Assembly: GCA_963706905.1 (NCBI GenBank)
Contig: CAVPNY010000017.1
Location: 1-64,000, forward strand
DNA length: 64,000 nt
From: CAVPNY01 sp963706905
Lineage (GTDB): Bacteria; Chloroflexota; Anaerolineae; Anaerolineales; UBA4823
Direction: 5' to 3'
This document shows positions 8,962-17,454 of this stretch, one piece after another (position 1 is the first letter of the stretch; the number at the start of each line of letters is the position of its first letter). The notes under the pieces are model-generated. The model was not told the DNA's origin. It searched no databases and saw nothing but the letters and a program-made list of their open reading frames with translations. Both the position numbers and the translations under genes were made by a program.

Positions 8962-9265
8962 AGCGCATGGACTTCAAAATTTAGTCGGGTAGTCGGGTAG
9001 TCGGGTAGTCGGGTAGTCAGAGAAAAGATCGTTTCACTTTTATAGACTATGTGACTAATTGACTAAGGACTAATCGACTAAATTAGAAGTTTACGAGGAT
9101 GAGGGTTCCCCGTCTCACGGCGGGGCTAACCGGTAGGGTCTGCCGGGAAAATCGAGTGATCAGCGGAAGCCCTCTAGGCCAGCCACGGCCTAATTCTTTC
9201 CCTCCACAGTGCAGCCTTTGCGACAACACCGTTCGGGCGACCGGACGGACAAAACCGCAAGGAGT
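8962..9265 (+). ncRNA. glmS glucosamine-6-phosphate-activated ribozyme, divergent form
   Basis: The sequence matches the glmS ribozyme in order. AGCGCATGGACTT (8962-8974) corresponds to the cleavage-site segment, with cleavage expected after A8962. A long P1 helix follows: ACTTC and AATTTAGTCG pair with CGACTAAATT and GAAGT. Next come TTACGAGGATGAGGG (core), ATCGAGTGATCAGCGGAAGCC (core, 9151-9171) with GAGGG/CCCTC pairing, a P3 hairpin TAGGCC/GGCCTA (9175-9192), and a P4 hairpin of 8 bp with a GCGA tetraloop (9229-9248) followed by ACAAAAC. Two extra hairpins (9108-9125 and 9130-9146) are inserted between GTT and ATCGA in the core. When GlcN6P is abundant this RNA should cut itself and lower glmS expression. 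The position directly upstream of glmS supports the call. The 3' boundary is approximate. Confidence 0.85.
8983..9079 (+). repeat. Complementary 8-bp tandem arrays forming an extended P1 arm
   Basis: AGTC recurs five times at an 8-bp period (8983, 8991, 8999, 9007, 9015; unit AGTCGGGT). It is followed by five GACT units at 9045, 9053, 9061, 9068 and 9076 (spacings 8, 8, 7, 8). Each AGTC can pair with one GACT in antiparallel order, so the two arrays fold on each other as an extension of ribozyme P1. Confidence 0.7.
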
Positions 9266-9341
9266 GGCCGGTTCCGTTCTTCCGGGCGCGGTTTGCGCTC
9301 GCCGAGGAGCGGAGAATTCGCATCAATCGGAGGGAATTCCT

Positions 9342-11183
9342 ATGTGTGGTATTGTAGGTTATATCGGCCCACGCGACGCGACGCCGATTATCTTGAACGG
9401 CCTGAGACGGCTGGAATATCGCGGCTATGACTCGGCCGGGTTGGCTGTATTGCAAAACAATCACATCGAAGTGCGCCGTGACGCCGGCAAGCTCGATCGC
9501 CTGGCAGCCCTGGTGGTCGAATCACCCTTACACGGCCAGGTTGGCATCGGTCACACCCGCTGGGCCACTCACGGCGAACCCAGCGCCCGCAACGCCCATC
9601 CTCATCTGGGGGCGACTGGTACCGTGGTCATCGCGCACAACGGCATCGTCGAGAACTTTCTCGAGCTGCGGGATGAGCTCAGCGCGGAAGGGGTGGAATT
9701 CAAGTCCGACACCGATACCGAAGTGATCGTGCAGCTGGTCGATCGCTACCTGTCGTTGGGTATGGGGCTGGTCGAGGCGGCGCGCAAATCCTTCCGCCAC
9801 TTGAAGGGCGCACATGGCATTGTGCTGATCTCCACCCTGGAACCAGACAAGATCGTAGCGGCGCGCATCGGCAACGCCGGGGGGGTGGTGATTGGGATGG
9901 GCGAGGGCGAGATGTACGTCGCCTCGGACATGCCAGCCATTCTGGAGCACACCCGGAAAATGGTCTTTCTGGAGTCGGGACAAATGGCGGTGATCGACCG
10001 GCAGGGGTTGGGGTTGCAGACGCTTGCAGGCAAGCCGCTGGCGTATGAAATCCATCAGGTAGCCTGGGACCCGGTGGCGGCGGAGAAGGGTGCTTATCGC
10101 CACTTCATGCATAAAGAGATTCACGAGCAGGTGCGCTCGCTGACCGACACGATCGGCGGACGGGTGGATTTTGATGATGGGCGCATTTTCCTGCCACAGC
10201 TCAATTTGAGCGCTGAGCAGGCGCGCAGTCTCCGGAAGGTGTTTATCACCGCCTGCGGCACTGCGGCGCACGCCGGAATGGTCGGGAAGGTGCTGATTGA
10301 GCGCATCGCTCGCATCCCGGTGGAGATGGATATCGCCTCCGAGTTCCGCTACCGCGATCCGATCCTGGACGAGGGCAGTGTGGTTTTAGCGATCAGCCAG
10401 TCAGGTGAGACGGCCGATACGCTGGCGGCGATGGACGAGGCGCGGCGCAAAGGCGCCTTGCTGTGGTCGATCGTGAATGTGATCGGCTCGCAGGCCATGC
10501 GCATAGCCAATGGATATATTTCGATGCAGACCGGTCCCGAGATCGGCGTGGCCTCCACCAAAGCCTACACAGCCCCGCTGGTCGATTTGTATATGCTGGC
10601 GGTGCTGCTGGCGGATTTGCGCGGCGGGCTTAGTGAGGGCGAGCGCCGCCGGCTGGTCTCCGACCTGCTTCTGGTGCCAGACCTGGTCGGGCGCTGCCTG
10701 GACCGCGAGATGGAGGTTGAAGCGGTGGCGCGCTCCCTGGTGGACGTCTCCCACTGCCTGTACTTGGGGCGCGGCATAAACATGCCGACCGCTTATGAAG
10801 GCGCGTTAAAGCTGAAAGAAATCTCTTACATCCATGCGGAGGGTTATCCGGCGGGGGAGATGAAGCACGGCCCGATTGCCTTGATCGACCGCGAGATGCC
10901 GGTGGTGGTGATCGCCCCGCGCGATCCATGGTACGACAAGATGTACAGCCAGATTGAGCAGGCGCGGGCTCGCGGCGGGATGGTCATTGCAGTGGCCACC
11001 GAAGGTGACGAAACCATCGCAAGCGTCGCCGATCACGTCCTGTGGGTGCCGCCAACGCCCTGGCTGCTCTCACCGGTGACCACGGTGCTTCCGCTGCAAA
11101 TGCTGGCCTATCACATCGCCAGGCTGCGTGGATTGGATGTCGACCAGCCGCGTAATCTGGCTAAAAGTGTGACAGTGGAATAA
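9342..11183 (+). CDS. glmS: Glutamine--fructose-6-phosphate aminotransferase (isomerizing)
   Basis: A 613-residue enzyme making glucosamine-6-phosphate for peptidoglycan. After Met removal, Cys2 of MCGIVGYIG is the N-terminal nucleophile of the glutaminase domain (about 1-230), which also has HTRWATHG and NGIVENF. Two SIS isomerase domains follow (about 290-600) with ISQSGETADT and CGTAAHAG, ending in the canonical LAKSVTVE. GGAGGG at 9329-9334 precedes the ATG by 7 nt. The frame is open upstream, but that part is ribozyme leader. It ends in a strong hairpin terminator. Confidence 0.98.
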   Translation: MCGIVGYIGPRDATPIILNGLRRLEYRGYDSAGLAVLQNNHIEVRRDAGKLDRLAALVVESPLHGQVGIGHTRWATHGEPSARNAHPHLGATGTVVIAHNGIVENFLELRDELSAEGVEFKSDTDTEVIVQLVDRYLSLGMGLVEAARKSFRHLKGAHGIVLISTLEPDKIVAARIGNAGGVVIGMGEGEMYVASDMPAILEHTRKMVFLESGQMAVIDRQGLGLQTLAGKPLAYEIHQVAWDPVAAEKGAYRHFMHKEIHEQVRSLTDTIGGRVDFDDGRIFLPQLNLSAEQARSLRKVFITACGTAAHAGMVGKVLIERIARIPVEMDIASEFRYRDPILDEGSVVLAISQSGETADTLAAMDEARRKGALLWSIVNVIGSQAMRIANGYISMQTGPEIGVASTKAYTAPLVDLYMLAVLLADLRGGLSEGERRRLVSDLLLVPDLVGRCLDREMEVEAVARSLVDVSHCLYLGRGINMPTAYEGALKLKEISYIHAEGYPAGEMKHGPIALIDREMPVVVIAPRDPWYDKMYSQIEQARARGGMVIAVATEGDETIASVADHVLWVPPTPWLLSPVTTVLPLQMLAYHIARLRGLDVDQPRNLAKSVTVE

Positions 11184-11189
11184 AAATAA

Positions 11190-11228
11190 GGAGATGATTT
11201 CGTCCATCACCCAGACGAAATCATCTCC
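11190..11228 (+). terminator. glmS terminator hairpin
   Basis: A perfect 15-bp stem, GGAGATGATTTCGTC (11190-11204) and its reverse complement (11214-11228), with a 9-nt loop. A moderately T-rich stretch follows. It lies 6 bp after the glmS stop. It may also serve the convergent STAS gene. Confidence 0.8.
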
Positions 11229-11257
11229 AGGCTTCTATTTTCCCCCGAAGCCGCCAA

Positions 11258-11671
11258 TTATCCCCCTAAGGCGGCCAGAGCCTCCCCTTTGCTCCCAAAC
11301 ACCGGGATCGATTCGCTCAAGCGGGTCAGCTCGAATATTTTTAAATAATGCTGGTTTAAGCCATAGGCGAAAAGGCGTTGCCCGGTGTGGCGCGCCTGAA
11401 TTAATAAGGTGACCAGCAGCCCGATCCCTGAGCTGTTCAGATATTCTACGTCGGTGAAATTAAAAATGATCGCCTGGATGCCTGGGCAAATAGCCTGGGA
11501 ATACGCATCCAGCATGGTCTGATGGGAAAATCCACTCAGCTCGCCTTTGACCTCGATCTCGGCAATCTGTGCAGTGACTTGGTGAACGGTAACATCGCAC
11601 GGGGCAATGTGCATATCTGATCTCCGCACGGTGTGGATGTGAGAACGATTTCCTCGGGTGGCGACTAACAT
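11258..11671 (-). CDS. STAS-domain protein, anti-sigma factor antagonist-like
   Basis: A 137-residue protein with a C-terminal STAS domain (about residues 40-130). It contains the key motif VEYLNSSGIGLLVTLL, in which the Ser is normally phosphorylated by an anti-sigma kinase in SpoIIAA-type proteins. The N-terminal 35 residues are unlike the family. ATG 11671 is chosen over an in-frame ATG 30 bp upstream because AAGGAG lies 8 nt before it. No anti-sigma kinase or sigma factor is next to it, so its partner is unknown. Confidence 0.8.
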   Translation of the reverse strand: MLVATRGNRSHIHTVRRSDMHIAPCDVTVHQVTAQIAEIEVKGELSGFSHQTMLDAYSQAICPGIQAIIFNFTDVEYLNSSGIGLLVTLLIQARHTGQRLFAYGLNQHYLKIFELTRLSESIPVFGSKGEALAALGG

Positions 11672-11840
11672 GGCTTTCTCTCCTTTTTCTTTCTCATCCA
11701 TCTCACCGGTTAGAATACGTTAATACGATGCTGTGGCGCTGGCTTACACGACCTATTATCGACAAAATTCGTCTCATATGGTGGATTAAAGCGCCACAAA
11801 AACTGCCACAAGCACCGTCACTAAGGATACAATCAACTGG

Positions 11841-12938
11841 ATGAAGATTAACTGGAAGGCTCACCGCCGGATCTGGCTCACGACCCTGGTCATCGTTGGC
11901 ATCGCCATCGCGCTGGTCACCCTGGTGGATGTGGAAGAGGTGATACGCATCCTGAAGGCAGCCGATTGGGTCGTTCTGCTGCCCGCCGTGCTGGCGCTGG
12001 CGGCTGGTTATGCCATGATGGCCACGCTATGGCGTTACCTGCTGCTCAACCGCCCGCGCTGGCTGAGCGCGTTCCATGCCAACAACCTCAGCAACCTGGT
12101 CAATATCCTTACTCCCGTACCGGCCTTCCCGGTGCGGATCGTGGTGATCAGCACCGATCCAGCGGTTTCCCTGCCCAAGGCCACCTCCAGCGAGCTGGTT
12201 GTCCGCCTGCTCGACCAATCCATGCGCGCGGTGGTCATCTTAATCACCTATTATCTCAGCACCCGGGTGGAAATCTCCCCATACTCCATCGTAGCTGGGA
12301 TTGTGCTGCTCGGGGTGGCTCTAATATTCCTGTTTTGGATGGTTCGGCGCAAAGATCAGATCGTCAGGTGGGGAACAGCCCTGCTCGCCCATATTCCCCG
12401 GGTGAGCGACGAGCTGGCCCACGGTATCATGCTCGATCTGATGGATGGGCTGGCCGACGCCGGCCGCCCGGACCGGCTGGTCCCGGCCTGGTTGATGGCA
12501 ATATCCGCCTGGGCCTGTTTCTTCGCCTTCCATTTCCTGGTAGTCCTGGCCTTAGGCCAGGCCATCCCGCTCGATGATATGCTGGTGATCGCCCTGTTCA
12601 GCCTGGCGATCGCCCCGCCCTCCGCCCCGGCTATGCCGGGGGTGTTTCACGCCGCGGTGGCGGCCGCCCTGACGATCGTCGCCGGCTACGACGCCGAGCT
12701 GGTGGTAGCCTACGCCGTCTTGCTGCACGCCTCCGAGCTGATCTTGCTGGCGATCCTGGGGTTGTGGGGGTTGATCCAGGTCGAGCTGACCTTTGAAGAG
12801 CTGTTGTCATCGTCGGAGAAGGTGACGGCGTACGAGGAAGAAGTGGGGAGGGGGAAGGAGGGAAGTAGGAAGTGGGAAGTAGGAAGTGGGAAGTGTACTG
12901 TTTTCAGTGTTCGGTTTACAGTTCAGGGTACAGAGTAA
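11841..12938 (+). CDS. Flippase-like integral membrane protein (LPG synthase TM / YbhN type)
   Basis: A 365-residue protein with about eight membrane helices over residues 10-315, of the lysylphosphatidylglycerol synthase TM-region/UPF0104 type. These proteins are often linked to lipid or polyprenyl-linked substrate movement, but the substrate here is unknown. The C-terminal 35 or so residues (EEEVGRGKEGSRKWEVGSGK) come from a GGAAGTAGGAAGTGG repeat and have no family counterpart. The gene seems to have read into an intergenic repeat and lost its original stop. Confidence 0.7.
   Translation: MKINWKAHRRIWLTTLVIVGIAIALVTLVDVEEVIRILKAADWVVLLPAVLALAAGYAMMATLWRYLLLNRPRWLSAFHANNLSNLVNILTPVPAFPVRIVVISTDPAVSLPKATSSELVVRLLDQSMRAVVILITYYLSTRVEISPYSIVAGIVLLGVALIFLFWMVRRKDQIVRWGTALLAHIPRVSDELAHGIMLDLMDGLADAGRPDRLVPAWLMAISAWACFFAFHFLVVLALGQAIPLDDMLVIALFSLAIAPPSAPAMPGVFHAAVAAALTIVAGYDAELVVAYAVLLHASELILLAILGLWGLIQVELTFEELLSSSEKVTAYEEEVGRGKEGSRKWEVGSGKCTVFSVRFTVQGTE
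12863..12895 (+). repeat. GGAAGT(A/G)GG simple repeat inside a gene end
   Basis: Tandem GGAAGTAGGAAGTGG motifs run across the 3' end of the membrane-protein gene. Related AAGTNG motifs fill the mreC-mreD spacer (about 6600-6675). Confidence 0.6.
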
Positions 12939-12942
12939 AGGA

Positions 12943-13890
12943 TTAGGGGATCAGACCATATTTCTTCTCGAACTCTTCGATCCATGGATGGCGTCCTGAG
13001 GATTTAATTGCCTGTACAACTTGCTGGATGCTGACCATCGCCACCCGATCGTGTAAGTTCTTTGGAACGAAAGATAATAAAAGCGGCACCAATCCCCGTT
13101 TTCCGCTCGGACCTGCACAAATGAAGGTCGGATTGCGTTCATCACTGAGCAAGACAAATGCCCCGCGCAGCTCGAGGGCAAACAATACTTCTCGAAAGAA
13201 CTGATAGTGGACTGCCAGAATGCAGGTCGCCTCGTTTCCGATGGGGCCATCCAGGAAACCATATTTTCCCAGGATTTCCCAATAACGGCGTCCGATATGG
13301 TGCAGGTAGCAGAGCGAAAAATCTTGCGCCGGGTTGCGCCCATCACAATCCCCTGCAGCGAAAACCGAACAGCCTCCAAATTCCCTCTCCACCAGCTTGG
13401 CTTCAATAAAAACCCTGGGCTTGCCGGATTCATCTTGGACGACTAGATCAATGGACGTGGGTTGCCCGGAGTCTTCGTTGAATACACTGCGGTCTTCATA
13501 CTCCAGGCTGGCATTGGCCGGAGGGGAATACCAGCGGATATTTTCTTGCTCGAAGGCTGCTTCCAATGGCTCTAAATCCTGGCGGACGATGAGCGGCCCC
13601 ACCAGGTTGAACAGCATGGCCTGGCTGCTCAAGCCGTGATGGATATATTTATGTAGCGGGAAGCCCTTCTTGGCCGACCTAATCTGTCTCTCTTTTGTTA
13701 TATATTCAGCTACTTCGGGGAGGATGATATTGCTGCCCCAATCTTCCCACTCAGCCAAAAGATAGGGCATTTTGGGATGGACGGCAAATCCCCGATCGGC
13801 GAACCACACTGCCGAGGCTTTCTGTAGAGCGCCCTCAAAATCTCTATGGCGCGGGTATGGCCATAAGGCTGCCTGGCTTCTGCTGCTCAT
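12943..13890 (-). CDS. PD-(D/E)XK nuclease-like protein in the restriction operon
   Basis: A 315-residue protein. Its centre has SIDLVVQDESGKPRVFIEAKL, matching D-x(n)-ExK of the PD-(D/E)XK nuclease fold, and an upstream SSQAMLFNLVGPL motif that recalls PGN_0703-type putative restriction endonucleases. The start overlaps the mod stop as ATGA, so it is the last gene of the restriction operon. Unlike its upstream neighbours, its frame is intact. Function as an accessory nuclease is inferred from the fold motif and location. Confidence 0.65.
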   Translation of the reverse strand: MSSRSQAALWPYPRHRDFEGALQKASAVWFADRGFAVHPKMPYLLAEWEDWGSNIILPEVAEYITKERQIRSAKKGFPLHKYIHHGLSSQAMLFNLVGPLIVRQDLEPLEAAFEQENIRWYSPPANASLEYEDRSVFNEDSGQPTSIDLVVQDESGKPRVFIEAKLVEREFGGCSVFAAGDCDGRNPAQDFSLCYLHHIGRRYWEILGKYGFLDGPIGNEATCILAVHYQFFREVLFALELRGAFVLLSDERNPTFICAGPSGKRGLVPLLLSFVPKNLHDRVAMVSIQQVVQAIKSSGRHPWIEEFEKKYGLIP

Positions 13891-14544
13891 GATGTAGCCA
13901 CCTCATATACTTTCATGACTTCATCGCCGTAATGATTGATCACTTTCACGGCGATCTTGCCCGTCTCGGGCGGGTCGAAGGGGTAGCTGGTGGTTGAATA
14001 TAGCGCGCTCCAGGCGGCTTCGTCGATCTCGGCGCGCAGGGCGCGCTTGAGCTTCTCGTAGGGTTCATCCGCGCCGGTGAAATACGCGTGCCGGACGAAG
14101 AAACTCTCTCCATTGTAGTTGGTGTCAATGAACCAGCAGGCGATATCGTCGGTGGAAGCCGAGCGGATTTCCCCGGTGGTCGGGTCGTACACGTCCACCC
14201 CGCGGATGGCCACGGTCACTTTGCCATCGCTTTGTACCACCTCGACATCTGGCTCACCAAATACCATGAACAGGTTGCCCGCGCCGGTCTTCTTGAGCAG
14301 CTCGGCGCCCATCGCCAGGTCCGGGTTCATGCGCGCCGGCAGCACGGTCAGCTTGCCGTAGCGCTTGATCTCCTCGGAGACGTGCGGGTCGAAAGCGAAG
14401 CCCAACACCACCAGCAGGTCGAAGCCGATTCCTTGCACGGCCTCCTTGGCGGCGTCCTTAATCAGCTCCGGCCCGACCGTGCCGTGTTCCGGGCCGATGG
14501 TGATCGCCACACGTTTGATTACTTCTCCCTCACCCCCAGCCCTG

Positions 14545-14580
14545 CCCTCACCCCCAGCCCCTCTCCCATGGGGAGATGGG
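14545..14580. repeat. Palindromic element copy 1 (inside mod)
   Basis: CCCTCACCCCCAGCCCC followed by CTCTCCCATGGGGAGA. In the mod frame it encodes SRPSPHGRGAGGEG. A partial second copy lies just before it (about 14527-14544). Confidence 0.65.
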
Positions 14581-14967
14581 CGTGATTCTTCGTACTCGCC
14601 AGTGGCGTGCAGCCAGGTTCCAGCGTAGGATTCCAGGCGGGTGAACTTCAAGCGCTCATTCTTGACCCTATTCTGCACTCCGGCGGAGCGCAGATTCTCG
14701 ATGATCATCGCCTCGAACTGGCCTGCCCCGGACTGTTGCTGACCCTCGACTTCCGATGCCGGGCGCTCTGCGTCGGTGGAAAGCACGCGGTGCGGCGACA
14801 GGCTCTCGACGGTGAACGGTCCCGCCACGCGGATGCGTTTGTTATCTTCGTACGGCTGGTCGTAGAGCAGCTCGGTGTCGGCGCGGCGGGCAATGGAGGC
14901 GTCGATCTCCTTCTGCCGCTCGCGGCGCAGGCACCAGTATTCTGCCAGCAGGCCTTCAATCTGTTCC

Positions 14968-15000
14968 TTCTCCCCCTGGGAGAGGGCTAGGGTGAGGGGA
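14968..15000. repeat. Palindromic element copy 2 (inside mod)
   Basis: TTCTCCCCCTGGGAGAGGGC followed by TAGGGTGAGGGGA. In the mod frame it encodes LPLTLALSQGEKE, a different phase from copy 1. Confidence 0.65.
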
Positions 15001-15180
15001 AGCTCACGCGAAATTTCCCATTCCTGCCAGTCTTTTCCCGCCAAGGCGGTTAATCTGGAGGCGCAGCGGCTCAAGCTGCTCCTGGTAACGGGCATGGATG
15101 GCGTCGATCTCTTCGTTGTTGGCGATGGATTTGAGGGTGATGTGAGGCACGCGCTTGTAGACGAAGCCTTTTTTGAGATC

Positions 15181-15240
15181 GCCCTTTCCCTCAACCTCCT
15201 TCTCCCTCTCCCCGGCAAACCTGTTTGCTTGGGCGAGGGA
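15181..15240. repeat. Palindromic element copy 3 (inside mod)
   Basis: CCCTCTCCCCGGCAAACCTG with TTTGCTTGGGCGAGGGA. It encodes EISLAQANRFAGEREKE between the SAM-motif region and the KGFVYKRVPH block of Mod. Confidence 0.55.
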
Positions 15241-16460
15241 AATCTCGCGCTCCTTGCGCTGCCCTCCGGTGAATCGGCCAGCAGGTAATACGGATAGCGG
15301 GCTGCCATCAGGCGGGTACGCGCCAGGGCGATCGCCACGCGCGAGGTGTCGACGGTGATCCAGCGCCGCCCCCACTGCTCGGCGACGTAGGCGGTGGTGC
15401 CGCTGCCGCAGGTCGGGTCGAGCACCAGGTCGCCGGGATCCGTTGTTAGTAACATACAGCGGGCAATTACTGAAGGCGCTGTTTGTACTACATATACTTT
15501 TTCATAGGATACCTGTGCATCTTGCCAGGAGCTTGTTATCTTCTTGAATGGAAAGTCATCAAAAAAGATCTGATAGCTTAAATTGTTACCTTCTGGTTGT
15601 AATCGATCGGTCTTCTCTAATCTCTCTAACTTACTTTCGTTTACTACCCACGCACCTTTATTGGGGGATGCAAAAACCCTTCCCTCAAAACTAAAAGGAA
15701 AATCGGTCTGAGGGGAATAAGATGGAGCTAATAGGGAGAATAGCCGATAGTAGAAAGTATCTTGTGAATAATATTGGACTTCTGAATTCAGAAATGTCAA
15801 TTTTTCTCCATGTCCCATCAGAAAATAGAGCGTAAGGTCCATGAGATGAGATTTGGGAAACATCATTTTCTTCGTAAAGATGGCGAAACTTGAGTTGCTC
15901 TATATCCTTTGCATAAAACAGTATCTGATCATGCATTGTCTCTAGGAATTTTGCTCCAAGAGGAATGCTCTTTTTTCTAAAAATAATATCAGCAACGAAG
16001 TTCTCACTACCAAAAGCTTCGTCGAGAATACCCCGGATGAGATGCGAATTTTCAGTAATTAATCTGTACAAAAATGCTTCCACTCTCAGTTAGCAGCTCC
16101 CTTGCGACCACCAGGCGGTCGCGCAGGTACGCCAGGTAGGAATGAATGCCCAACTGCCAGGTATCGCGGAAGGCTTTGATCTGCTCTGGCTGGCGGGTGG
16201 CGTCCTCGGCCTTGCCGTCCTTCACGTCCCGCTTGCGGGTGCTGACCTGCCAGTTGGAGCCGAACTTGATGCCGTAGGGCGGGTCGAGGTAAATCATCTG
16301 CACGCGGCCCTTCAAGCCTTCCTTCTCCGCCAGGGAGGTCATCACCAGCAGCGAGTCGCCCAGGATCATGCGATTGGTCCAGCTCTGCTCGTGGTGGTAG
16401 AAGTCCACCAGCTCTTCGAAAGCCAGGCCGTTGAAGTCGGAGAAGAGGGAGAGCTGGAGG

Positions 16461-16497
16461 CCCTCACCCTGCCCTCTCCCGGTGGGAGAGGGTTGGG
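16461..16497. repeat. Palindromic element copy 4 (inside mod)
   Basis: CCCTCACCCTGCCCTCTCCC followed by GGTGGGAGAGGGTTGGG. It adds SQPSPTGRGQGEG in frame near residue 95 of Mod. Confidence 0.7.
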
Positions 16498-16799
16498 AGC
16501 GCAAGTTTTCGATGATAGCCTGGGGAGAAATCTTTTCCTGGATATAGATCGGCACGGCGGGCACAGCCAGGTCTGCCCGATCCTGTTCGTCCTTGCCCTT
16601 CCAGACGAGCTGCGGGTCGAGCGAGGGGTCGCGCGGGTAGAGCACAGTTTTGGGGAGGCGCTCTTCATCGGCGACGAAGTCGCGCAGCTCCTCGGTGGGG
16701 ATGTTGAGGCGCTTGTCAGCGTGATGATGGGAGGTGAGGGGAGTGGAAGCGTGAATATTCAGTTTACGTGGCATGGCATTTCCTAAGAAATCTGCTGGT

Positions 16800-17309
16800 T
16801 TAAGTCGTGGGAGCCTTCCAGACTTTCATTACAGCATTTCGATACTGGTTGACATATTGAAAGCTACGCAGGATGGTCATTTGTTCCGGAATAGCATTCA
16901 ATTCCAGACGTTTATCTTTCAGTGCAAAGAAGATATCCTCGATCAATTGGTCAGCTATTACGACCTTACCACCGCCCAGGGTTGGGTGGTTAACACTGCC
17001 AGCGAATACTAGAACAGCGATCTGCTCAATGTGCTCTGGCATAGGAAATCCACCGAACAGATCCTTGATGTATTTTCGCCCCGCTTCAAACTTCTTTTGG
17101 AATCGTCTCTCTCTCACATCCCAACTATCTGCATCCAGAGAAGGCTCCAGATGAACCAAATGCTGGGTGCCTGGATGAAAAGCAACTACGTCGAGTTCGC
17201 ATTCGTACCCACCCTTTGAGCGTTTACCAACCAGGACATTTCGCTTTACGAAATATCCCTGGTATTCGTACCATTCAGCAATCAGTTGTTCAAGATGATT
17301 GTGAGCCAT
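16800..17309 (-). CDS. Hypothetical protein, possible nuclease-fold, in restriction operon
   Basis: A 169-residue soluble protein not recognised as a named family. It begins NHLEQLIAEWYEYQGYFVKRNV, a helix-strand opening typical of restriction-endonuclease-like folds. GGYECELDVVAFHP and LVHLEPS follow, resembling an E-x(n)-D-x(n)-E core in which the usual ExK is ExS. It lies between the PIN gene and mod on the same strand, 25 bp before mod. A degenerate nuclease or an assembly subunit is possible; no function is assigned. Confidence 0.5.
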   Translation of the reverse strand: MAHNHLEQLIAEWYEYQGYFVKRNVLVGKRSKGGYECELDVVAFHPGTQHLVHLEPSLDADSWDVRERRFQKKFEAGRKYIKDLFGGFPMPEHIEQIAVLVFAGSVNHPTLGGGKVVIADQLIEDIFFALKDKRLELNAIPEQMTILRSFQYVNQYRNAVMKVWKAPTT

Positions 17310-17454
17310 TTATTTTCCTGTCATCATTATCAGGGGCATGGTTTCGAGTTCAGATTTAGTTCTTGACTTCTTTGATGGAACAATAAAGTGCTTATCTGGA
17401 TAGATGGGAGATGTGATGGACATGGAGGACGTTTTGATTATTATGGAAGCTATA

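Larger units (their letters stand above)
13887..16774 (-). pseudogene. mod: Type III DNA methyltransferase Mod, four frameshifts
   Basis: The pieces in order form one beta-class adenine methyltransferase of about 960 residues. DPPY is in IYLDPPYGIKF (first piece), ESGSIFVQI follows, and DPTCGSGTTAYVAEQWGRRW is the SAM-binding motif. After it come KGFVYKRVPHITLKSIANN and a C-terminal region. The frame breaks at about 16058 (extra T), 15801-15805 (extra A in A5), 15262 (missing G) and 15033-15036 (extra A in A4), each restoring family sequence when corrected. Palindromic elements add in-frame peptides such as SQPSPTGRGQGEG and SRPSPHGRGAGGEG. As written the gene cannot make a full enzyme. Confidence 0.85.

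Noticed and set aside
8983..9019. CRISPR-like array from the repeated GTCGGGTA units
   Set aside because: Units are 8 bp and directly adjacent without spacers, and are part of the ribozyme P1 arm. No cas genes are present.
9099..9341. Upstream extension of the glmS reading frame
   Set aside because: It would translate ribozyme sequence. MCGIVGYIG at 9342, with its SD, is the invariant start because Cys2 is catalytic.
9528..10271. Minus-strand open frame in glmS
   Set aside because: Shadow of glmS codon pattern.
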